Part shown: positions 1-5,402 of the stretch, piece after piece
Layout: every line of letters starts with the position of its first letter
Position numbering within the stretch: position 1 is the first letter of the stretch
Assembly (NCBI GenBank): GCA_017479785.1
Contig: JAFVBT010000081.1
Coordinates: 1-7,408, forward strand
Length of the DNA: 7,408 nucleotides
Origin: Alphaproteobacteria bacterium
GTDB taxonomy: Bacteria; Pseudomonadota; Alphaproteobacteria; RF32; CAG-239
Direction of reading: 5' to 3'
Translations under genes and position numbers: made by a program
Notes under the pieces: generated by a model
Seen by the model: only the letters and a program-made list of their open reading frames with translations
Told to the model about the DNA's origin: nothing
The model's database searches: none

Positions 1-27
1 TTATTGATGTGGATGACCTTGCCTTAA

Positions 28-168
28 TTTCCTGCGCAGACGGAGTGAACTGGATTTTTTTAATCTTTTCTCCTCGGACAGATGTGGGTTCCACGTGGTG
101 CGCAAGCGCTGTGTGGGTTTTGGTAACACTTCTTGCGTTATGCAAGAAAATTCGTATGGAGACAATAA
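28..168 (+). promoter_or_regulatory. rplJ (L10) mRNA leader with several stem-loops
   Basis: This noncoding stretch directly precedes rplJ. It opens with CCTGCGCAGACGG (31-43), which resembles the start of the L10 autoregulatory leader in enterobacteria as I remember it. GGAG (42-45) can pair with CTCC (70-73), enclosing GATT-TTTTT-AATC (53-65), a U-rich apical hairpin like the one in that leader. A second hairpin pairs CCAC (91-94) with GTGG (113-116) around an inner GCG-CAAG-CGC (100-109). A third is a perfect 7-bp stem, TTCTTGC (130-136) with GCAAGAA (142-148), only 10 nt before the ribosome binding site GGAG (158-161). In known cases the L10-L7/L12 complex binds this leader and represses translation of rplJL. 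I infer the same here. The structures were paired by eye, without energy calculation. Confidence 0.6.
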
Positions 169-651
169 GTGAACCGCGAAGAAAAAACAGAATTACTGAG
201 CTTATTAAACGATGTGTTTTCTAAGGCAGGCTCTGTCGTTTTGGCCGAATACAAAGGCTTAACGGTGGCAGAAGCCGATGCTTTGAGAAATCAAATTCGT
301 GAAGCCGGTGCTTCTATCAGAGTTACTAAAAACCGTATTGCTCGTCTTGCCGTTAAAGGCACAAACTTTGAAAGTTTGGCGGATATGTTCAAAGGCCCGA
401 TTATTATGGCTTTTGCCGATGATCCGATTTCTGCTTGCAAAGCTTGTGTTGAGTACGCAAAAGAAAACGAAAAGCTGGTTATTGTCGGCGGCGCCTTGAC
501 TGATAAGGTTTTAAGCATTGCTGAAATTAAACAGTTAGCTTCTATTCCGTCTATGGATGAGTTGCGTGCGAAGATTATCGGTCTGTTGCAGGCTCCTGCT
601 TCCAAAGTTGCACGTGTATGCAAAGCATACAGTGAAAAAGAAGCTGCTTAA
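169..651 (+). CDS. rplJ: 50S ribosomal protein L10
   Basis: L10 is the base of the ribosomal stalk: its N-terminal domain binds 23S rRNA next to L11 and its C-terminal helix carries L7/L12 dimers that recruit translation factors. The 160-residue product is close to the usual 165-175. It shows the expected opening (MNREEK, helix to about residue 18), the VVLAEYKGLTVAEADALR stretch, the basic RVTKNRIARLA segment, and a C-terminal helix around residues 130-160. The start is GTG, chosen because GGAG lies 7 nt upstream and no in-frame ATG fits better. Translation is probably controlled by the leader structure just before it. It is co-oriented with rplL 170 nt downstream, an unusually long gap for this pair. 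Confidence 0.97.
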   Translation: MNREEKTELLSLLNDVFSKAGSVVLAEYKGLTVAEADALRNQIREAGASIRVTKNRIARLAVKGTNFESLADMFKGPIIMAFADDPISACKACVEYAKENEKLVIVGGALTDKVLSIAEIKQLASIPSMDELRAKIIGLLQAPASKVARVCKAYSEKEAA

Positions 652-680
652 ATTATTTTGTTTTTATAGAGTTCTTGCTC

Positions 681-729
681 GTTATTTTTTCGCTTATGTA
701 CCGCTTTGTACACCGCGCTTAAAAATAAC
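681..729 (+). promoter_or_regulatory. Stem-loop in the rplJ-rplL spacer
   Basis: The 170-nt spacer between rplJ and rplL contains a long imperfect hairpin. GTTATTTTT (681-689) pairs perfectly with AAAAATAAC (721-729). Inside it CGC (691-693) pairs with GCG (715-717), and TGTAC (697-701) pairs with GTACA (708-712) around a six-base loop. No T-run follows it, so it does not look like an intrinsic terminator. A role in RNA processing or in raising rplL output relative to rplJ is inference; L7/L12 is needed in several copies per L10. I saw no convincing promoter in the rest of the spacer, which is very AT-rich up to the rplL ribosome binding site GGAG (811-814). Confidence 0.5.
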
Positions 730-821
730 TTCGCAATAAACTGCCTAAAAACAAAATATGAGTAATGAAAACAAACGGTTTTTAATATTAATTTGAATTA
801 AATTTTATTTGGAGAAAAAAA

Positions 822-1193
822 ATGGCAGATTTAGCCAAGTTAGTAGATGAATTATCAGCTTTGACCGTTATGGAAGCAGCTGATTTAGCAAAAATGTTAG
901 AAGAAAAGTGGGGCGTTTCCGCTGCTGCTGCCGTTGCTGTTGCCGGCGCAGGCGCAGGTGCTGCCGCCGCTGCTGAAGAAAAGACGGAATTTGATGTAGT
1001 ATTGGCCGAAGCCGGTGCTAACAAAATTAACGTTATTAAAGAAGTTCGTGCAATTACCGGCTTGGGCTTGAAAGAAGCTAAAGATTTGGTAGAAGGCGCA
1101 CCGAAGACAATTAAAGAAGGCGTTGCTAAAGACGAAGCCGAAGCTTTGAAGGCTAAGTTGGAAGAAGCCGGTGCTAAAGTAGAATTGAAGTAA
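822..1193 (+). CDS. rplL: 50S ribosomal protein L7/L12
   Basis: L7/L12 forms the mobile stalk dimers that contact EF-Tu, EF-G and other factors. The 123-residue product has the full family layout: an N-terminal dimerisation and L10-binding helical domain (about residues 1-32), a flexible Ala/Gly hinge (about 33-51), and a globular C-terminal domain (about 55-123). The C-terminal domain contains the factor-binding signature GLGLKEAKDLVEGAPKTIKE. The ATG start has GGAG 7 nt upstream. The hinge is encoded by GC-rich repetitive GCT/GCC/GGC codons, giving a local composition spike. It is followed by a strong terminator rather than by rpoB. Confidence 0.98.
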   Translation: MADLAKLVDELSALTVMEAADLAKMLEEKWGVSAAAAVAVAGAGAGAAAAAEEKTEFDVVLAEAGANKINVIKEVRAITGLGLKEAKDLVEGAPKTIKEGVAKDEAEALKAKLEEAGAKVELK

Positions 1194-1212
1194 TTTGATT
1201 TAAGCTTTGCAT

Positions 1213-1245
1213 AAAAAATCCGCTCTTTGTGAGCGGATTTTTTTT
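1213..1245. terminator. Bidirectional intrinsic terminator
   Basis: ATCCGCTC (1218-1225) pairs perfectly with GAGCGGAT (1231-1238) around a TTTGT loop. The stem is flanked by A6 on the left (1213-1218) and T8 on the right (1238-1245). The T-run makes it a Rho-independent terminator for rplL. Read on the other strand the A-run becomes a U-run, so it also fits the minus-strand gene, whose stop lies 15 bp to its right. It sits in the 66-bp gap between two convergent genes. Confidence 0.93.
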
Positions 1246-1259
1246 GTTTTAAATCGGTA

Positions 1260-2144
1260 TTAGTCCAAAATCATATATTCTATCTTATCCTTATAAGGGC
1301 GGATGATTTGAATTTTATTGCCGTAAATATTTATTACTTTCTGCGTTTCCGGATATGTAAAACGCTGTGCTGTTCCGCCGTTTTCATCCGATATATACAA
1401 GAAAGACATTTTCTGATCATTTAAGCCGTCATACTTTAATTCAAAATTGAATTTCGGTGTGCCTGATACAGTCTCAATGCCGGATGTCGGTTCAGCGCGA
1501 GCCATCTTTGGTTTGACATTGGTAATTTGTTCGGAGATAACCAAATCTTTTTTATAAATTCGGCAAATCATATGTACAAAACGACCGGTTTCATCAATCA
1601 TAACAATGCGGCCGTCTTCTTGCGGGTCAAACAGTAAATAGTAAAGACCTTCAATTTTAACCTCACCGATAGGTGCAAGCTTATCTTGTGCGCTTACATG
1701 GAGTTCACCGCTTGTGTTGTAAAAGATAACATCTGTTTCCGGACTGTATAGCTGACCATGGTCTTTGGATGTTACCACAAATGTTTCCGAATCCAACATA
1801 CGCTGCCCTAAATTGGCAGAAACCACAACATTGTGCTTGTATTCGCGCGTTGCAACTTCCTGTCTTTGACTGCTGCCGTTGTCATATCTGACACCATTGC
1901 CGTTATAAAAATTAATCGGATATGATTTGTAAAAACTGATGTTATTGAGCCAATAATTTTGGTGGTCGCGTTCCACAAGTGTGTGCGCTTTTGCTTTAAA
2001 CCTGTCCCAACCGGTTGGTTCATAAGTATTGCCGTAATAAGGTGCAGCCTCATATTCCGTCGGATATTCAGCCCACTGACTTTTACTCTCGTTCGCAATA
2101 CAAACAAGAGCAAAAGATAATAAGAAAATCATATTTTTTTTCAT
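1260..2144 (-). CDS. Exported protein of unknown function
   Basis: I do not recognise this 294-residue protein. It begins with a typical signal peptide: basic MKKN, hydrophobic core at residues 5-17, and probable cleavage near residue 17 or 22, so it is probably periplasmic or outer-surface. The mature N-terminus is rich in Tyr, Pro and Glu (YPTEYEAAPYYGNTYEP). The remainder alternates short hydrophobic and charged stretches suggestive of beta structure, with no second membrane segment. Only one cysteine (in HMICRIYKKD) lies in the mature part, so disulfide stabilisation within a monomer is unlikely. The ATG at 2144 is preferred over the next Met four codons in, because it keeps the basic N-region and has AAGAG 6 nt upstream. 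It converges on rplL and shares the terminator between them. It has its own promoter and shows no link to neighbours. Confidence 0.8.
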   Translation of the reverse strand: MKKNMIFLLSFALVCIANESKSQWAEYPTEYEAAPYYGNTYEPTGWDRFKAKAHTLVERDHQNYWLNNISFYKSYPINFYNGNGVRYDNGSSQRQEVATREYKHNVVVSANLGQRMLDSETFVVTSKDHGQLYSPETDVIFYNTSGELHVSAQDKLAPIGEVKIEGLYYLLFDPQEDGRIVMIDETGRFVHMICRIYKKDLVISEQITNVKPKMARAEPTSGIETVSGTPKFNFELKYDGLNDQKMSFLYISDENGGTAQRFTYPETQKVINIYGNKIQIIRPYKDKIEYMILD

Positions 2145-2167
2145 GTGACACTCTTTGTAAAAGTATA
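2145..2167 (-). promoter_or_regulatory. Promoter and start region of the minus-strand exported-protein gene
   Basis: On the minus strand this reads TATACTTT, four bases, AAGAGTGT, C, AC, then the ATG. TATACT is a good -10 box. A start site about 7 nt downstream would give a leader of roughly 11 nt made of AAGAGTGTCAC, where AAGAG can serve as a weak ribosome binding site. The -35 region is not convincing. The same 23-bp block, with 18 identical bases, lies before the HAD gene (5365-5387). Confidence 0.5.
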
Positions 2168-2227
2168 TATACTGTGCCGAGTATAAAATGCAGTTGGTAA
2201 AAAAAGTTATAACAAAATAAAAAAATC

Positions 2228-2263
2228 CGCTATAAACGCTATATTAATTTTTAAGCGCTTAAA
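2228..2263 (+). promoter_or_regulatory. Palindrome and direct repeat upstream of prmA
   Basis: TTTAAGCGCTTAAA (2250-2263) is a perfect 14-bp palindrome, the size of a dimeric repressor site. Just before it CGCTATA occurs twice, 9 bp apart (2228-2234 and 2237-2243). A possible -10 box, TATATT (2240-2245), would place the transcription start inside the palindrome. No good -35 is visible. Shine-Dalgarno AAGGA for prmA follows at 2283-2287. The rest of the divergent region (2168-2227) is AT-rich with a small GTTATAAC palindrome and nothing else I can name. Function as an operator is inference. Confidence 0.4.
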
Positions 2264-2294
2264 TAGTGACAGATTTTAATGAAAGGAAAAATGA

Positions 2295-3167
2295 ATGAGT
2301 GCCAATGCCGGAAGTTGTTTGGCGGTTAAGTTTGCACCTTGTGCCGAAACAGAACCGAGTTTGCAAGAATTTGCCGATGAATTTTTTGAAGTGGTTGCCG
2401 TTGATTATACCGATGACGGGCAGGAACAGCTTGTCGGGTATATGCGGCAAAATGCAAAAGAAGATGCGATGCTTGAAGCTGCGCAAAAGGCCGGTATTGT
2501 GTTGCCGGAATATGAAATTTCGTTGCTTAAAAGTGACGATTGGTTGGCAGATAATGTGATAGAGTTTGCGCCGGTAGAAATTGCCGAATTTTTGGTTTAT
2601 GGGGTTCACGAAAAAAATATTGACGTGAAAGATAAAATCGGCATCAAAGTTTATGCGGCAACGGCTTTCGGTTCCGAACATCAAACCACAAAATGTTGTT
2701 TGCAGGGCTTAAGCGATATTCATAAATTGATAGACGGTGTGTCGCATGTTTTAGATGTGGGCACCGGCTCGGGGATTTTGTCGTTGGCAGCAGCAAAATT
2801 GTGGCCGGACGCAAAAATTGTCGCTGTGGATATTGATGAAGAATCGGTGACGGTGACAAAGCAAAATGCCATTGATAATAATGTTGAAAAGCAAATTGCG
2901 GCGGCATACAGCGATGGATATCAGTCGGCAATTGTTAAAAATAACGCACCATACGATGTTATTTTAGCCAATATTTTGGCACGGCCACTGATTGCAATGG
3001 CCGGTGATATGGCTGAATACATAAAATCGGACGGCTATGCCGTAATTTCCGGCTTTATAGATGAACAAACCGATTGGGTTGTCGGTGAACATGAAAAGTG
3101 CGGTTTACGATTGATAAAATTGTATAAGGCCGATAACTGGCGCGCCGCTTTGTTGCGAAAGGGGTAG
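2295..3167 (+). CDS. prmA: Ribosomal protein L11 methyltransferase
   Basis: PrmA uses S-adenosylmethionine to trimethylate L11, which lies at the base of the same ribosomal stalk as the L10 and L7/L12 encoded upstream. The 290-residue length matches the family. An N-terminal L11-binding domain (to about residue 100) is followed by the catalytic domain with AFGSEHQTT (124-132), the SAM-binding loop VLDVGTGSG (152-160), the acidic end of strand 2 (VAVDIDEE), and the active-site motif NILARPL starting at Asn226. The first motif is one residue shorter than the AFGTGxHxTT or AFGSGEHATT I would expect. The ATG at 2295 has AAGGA 7 nt upstream. An out-of-frame ATG 4 nt earlier is too close to that site. 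The downstream peptidase starts 3 nt after the stop, so they are probably cotranscribed. Confidence 0.93.
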   Translation: MSANAGSCLAVKFAPCAETEPSLQEFADEFFEVVAVDYTDDGQEQLVGYMRQNAKEDAMLEAAQKAGIVLPEYEISLLKSDDWLADNVIEFAPVEIAEFLVYGVHEKNIDVKDKIGIKVYAATAFGSEHQTTKCCLQGLSDIHKLIDGVSHVLDVGTGSGILSLAAAKLWPDAKIVAVDIDEESVTVTKQNAIDNNVEKQIAAAYSDGYQSAIVKNNAPYDVILANILARPLIAMAGDMAEYIKSDGYAVISGFIDEQTDWVVGEHEKCGLRLIKLYKADNWRAALLRKG

Positions 3168-3170
3168 GAT

Positions 3171-4862
3171 ATGATGATGGAAACTATCAGAGAAAAAATG
3201 ATAAACCATGGTCTTGATGCTTATGTGGTCAGTCACGGAAACAGATTTATCGGACAGGATATTCTGCCGCAAGAGCATAAAATACAAAAAATGTGCGGAT
3301 TTACCGGTTCTGCGGGAATTTTGGTTGTTGTCAAAGATAAGGCTTATCTGTTGGTGGACGGACGTTATGAATTGCAGGCACGGCAACAAACAGATGCCAA
3401 GCAGGTTACGGTGATTGATCAAATGCCACGGTTTAAAATTGTTTGCGATTTACTCAATGAACAGAGACTGACAAATATCGGTTATGATGCGTGGTGTCAT
3501 TCCGTCGCCGAAATGGAATTCTTAAAACGCAAATATCGTGACATGAACTTTTATAATGTTGGTGATTGGATAACTGCGGATAGTACCCGAGAAGTTTGTG
3601 TAAAAGAGCGCGATGTTCGGTATGCCGGAGAGAAACGTGCTGATAAGCTGAAAAAAGTAACGGATATGCTGAAAGAAAAACAGGGCGATTATTATTTATT
3701 TACGTCAGCGGACAGTGTGTCATGGCTTTTGAATATATATGCCGATGATTTGCCGTATTCTCCGATTGTGCGCGCTTATGCTCTGGTTTCAAAAGAAGGT
3801 GATATTACCTTAGTGGCCGATAATTTGCAAACGGATTTACCGGTAAAAACGTGGCAGGAATTCGGGCGATTTATGCAAGAACAACAAGACGTCACTATTT
3901 TTTATGATTCTCATACAATGCCGGAAAAAATTTTATCTTTGGCAAACGAAACGATTAAAATGCATAAAAGTACGGACATGTGTTTGGAACTTAAAGCGGT
4001 TAAAAACGAAACGGAACTGCAGGGTATGATTGCTTGTCACAAGCGTGACGGGGTGGCACTGGTTAAATTATTATCTTGGCTTGAAAATAACCGGCAAGGA
4101 TTGTCGGAATTAGATGTTGTTGCCAAGTTGCATGAATTTCGTGCCGCACAACCGCTGTTTTATTCCGACAGCTTCGCAACAATTGCGGCATCAGCCGAAA
4201 ACGGTGCCGTTGTGCATTATCAGCCGACAGAAAATACAAATAAGCCTCTTATTGAAAACAGCTTGTTTTTGTTGGACAGCGGCGGGCAATATCTTGACGG
4301 TACCACCGATGTAACCAGAACAATTGTCATCGGCGAACCGTCACAGGAAATGATTGATGACTTTACAACTGTGTTGAAGGCTCATATTGCTTTGGCTCGA
4401 GCACGTTTTCCGGTCGGTACGGCCGGTATGAAACTTGATGCTGTTGCTCGCGTACAAATGTGGCATCAATGTTTGGACTATAAACATGGTACAGGGCATG
4501 GCGTATCTTGTTTCGGTAATGTGCATGAGGGACCGATTAGTGTTTCCGCTGCCGGTTCGGAATATGGTTTGCAGGCAGGTATGGTGCTTTCCGACGAGCC
4601 GGGTGTATATAAAGAAGGTAAATACGGTATCCGGATTGAAAATTTGCAATATACGGCAAATGTTGAACAAAATCCGGAATTTCTGGAGTTTAAATATCTG
4701 ACCAAAGTACCTATTGATAAGCATCTTATTAATAAATATCTGTTAACTGAAGGGGAACGGGATTGGCTTAATTCCTATCATCAAGATGTGTACGACACTT
4801 TAACTCCTTATCTGAACAGTGATGAAAGAAAATGGTTGAAAGGCGCCTGTTCTCCTCTCTGA
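3171..4862 (+). CDS. pepP: Aminopeptidase P, long M24B type
   Basis: This enzyme removes an N-terminal residue that precedes proline, using two metal ions in the cytoplasm. The 563-residue product has the three-part layout of the long, XPNPEP-like form rather than the roughly 440-residue E. coli PepP: two creatinase-like domains (about 1-130 and 150-300), then the pita-bread catalytic domain and a C-terminal extension. The metal ligands are all visible: Asp369 and Asp380 (DSGGQYLDGTTD), His443 (GTGHG), Glu476 (SDEPGVY) and Glu490 (RIEN). The accessory histidines are His349, His439 and His452. No signal peptide is present. Starts at 3171, 3174 and 3177 are all possible. The ribosome binding site AGGGG/TAGGA overlaps the prmA stop, which favours the second or third. 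In the middle domain WLLNIYADDLPYSP (185-198) departs from the usual LNIRG-DLPY by having Tyr-Ala for Arg-Gly. Confidence 0.93.
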   Translation: MMMETIREKMINHGLDAYVVSHGNRFIGQDILPQEHKIQKMCGFTGSAGILVVVKDKAYLLVDGRYELQARQQTDAKQVTVIDQMPRFKIVCDLLNEQRLTNIGYDAWCHSVAEMEFLKRKYRDMNFYNVGDWITADSTREVCVKERDVRYAGEKRADKLKKVTDMLKEKQGDYYLFTSADSVSWLLNIYADDLPYSPIVRAYALVSKEGDITLVADNLQTDLPVKTWQEFGRFMQEQQDVTIFYDSHTMPEKILSLANETIKMHKSTDMCLELKAVKNETELQGMIACHKRDGVALVKLLSWLENNRQGLSELDVVAKLHEFRAAQPLFYSDSFATIAASAENGAVVHYQPTENTNKPLIENSLFLLDSGGQYLDGTTDVTRTIVIGEPSQEMIDDFTTVLKAHIALARARFPVGTAGMKLDAVARVQMWHQCLDYKHGTGHGVSCFGNVHEGPISVSAAGSEYGLQAGMVLSDEPGVYKEGKYGIRIENLQYTANVEQNPEFLEFKYLTKVPIDKHLINKYLLTEGERDWLNSYHQDVYDTLTPYLNSDERKWLKGACSPL

Positions 4863-4876
4863 TTTGGGAGAAACAG

Positions 4877-5332
4877 ATGCTTAAAAAAATTATATATCTC
4901 GGTTTTTTATGGTGTTTTACGACTGATTTTGCACACGCACAATATGTGGATTTATCCGGAACAACCGGTTTTATCAGGCAATATGTGGAGGAAAGTCCGG
5001 AAAATTGGAATACACCGATTATGTTTGTGTTTTATAACGGTGATGAATATTGTCCGACGTGCCCGCAAGCCATCAATATGATTTATAATTTATATTCGCA
5101 GAATTTCAGTAACAGAATGAATATTTTTGAAATTGATTATGCAACTGATGACGAATTTAATATGCGTATTGCATATGAATTGTCACAGCCGTTATCAATT
5201 GTTGTTGTGCGTATTAATGACGGTTTAAGCCGCGGTTATTATAAAATTGATAATCCTCAGGATATGACGGATGACCCGTTTTATTTTAATGAAAATATCA
5301 CGGAACGAATAAATAACTTTTTATTGCAGTAA
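4877..5332 (+). CDS. Exported thioredoxin-like protein with CPTC motif
   Basis: This 151-residue protein has a signal peptide (MLKK, hydrophobic core 5-16, likely cleavage after AHA at residue 21), so it should act in the periplasm. The mature part looks like a thioredoxin fold: beta strand PIMFVFYNG, then CPTC (59-62), a helix, a second strand NIFEIDYA, and a QPLSIVVV strand whose Pro105 fits the cis-proline position next to the active site. C59 and C62 are the only mature cysteines. A role in thiol-disulfide exchange is inferred. The spacing resembles small thioredoxin-like proteins annotated near ArsF, but I cannot confirm the family. The frame stays open 15 codons upstream, inside the peptidase gene, but ATG at 4877 has GGGAG 6 nt upstream and begins the signal peptide. 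It follows the peptidase by 14 nt, probably in the same operon. No clear terminator follows. Confidence 0.8.
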   Translation: MLKKIIYLGFLWCFTTDFAHAQYVDLSGTTGFIRQYVEESPENWNTPIMFVFYNGDEYCPTCPQAINMIYNLYSQNFSNRMNIFEIDYATDDEFNMRIAYELSQPLSIVVVRINDGLSRGYYKIDNPQDMTDDPFYFNENITERINNFLLQ

Positions 5333-5361
5333 AAATATTATCTAATTATTTACCAATTGCC

Positions 5362-5387
5362 TGTTATACTTTCTTTAAGAGTGTAAC
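5362..5387 (+). promoter_or_regulatory. Extended -10 promoter for the HAD gene
   Basis: TGTTATACT (5362-5370) is an extended -10 element: TG, one base, TATACT. It is followed by TT, four bases and AAGAGTGTAAC. A start near 5377 would give a short leader. The -35 region is poor, as is common when an extended -10 is present. The block 5365-5387 matches the start region of the minus-strand exported-protein gene in 18 of 23 bases. Confidence 0.6.
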
Positions 5388-5402
5388 TTGGGTAATTGTA
5401 TA

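Noticed and set aside
9..224. 71-codon open frame from GTG at 9 through the rplJ leader and into rplJ
   Set aside because: It crosses the structured leader and overlaps the start of rplJ in another frame, and its product resembles no protein. At most its first codons may be the rplA end.
291..623. Minus-strand open frame of 110 codons inside rplJ
   Set aside because: It is a shadow of a highly conserved gene, with no ribosome binding site and no recognisable product.
768..783. AAAAC/GTTTT hairpin with a short T-run before rplL, as a terminator
   Set aside because: The stem is only 5 bp and nearly all A-T, too weak to terminate transcription of an essential operon.
915..975. Repetitive GC-rich GCT/GCC/GGC tract
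   Set aside because: This is the normal Ala/Gly hinge of L7/L12, not a tandem repeat element.
2163..2172. GTATATATAC palindrome
   Set aside because: It is a simple TA alternation overlapping the -10 box of the minus-strand gene, and is explained by that.
2291..2329. 12-codon frame (MNECQCRKLFGG) starting 4 nt before the prmA start
   Set aside because: The ribosome binding site AAGGA is only 3 nt from this ATG but 7 nt from the prmA ATG, so it is most likely chance.
4341..4724. Minus-strand open frames inside the aminopeptidase P catalytic domain
   Set aside because: The plus strand carries every catalytic residue of a known enzyme there; the reverse frames have no motif.
4832..4876. Upstream extension of the thioredoxin-like gene into the peptidase gene
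   Set aside because: It would place 15 charged residues before a good signal peptide. ATG 4877 has a well-spaced GGGAG.
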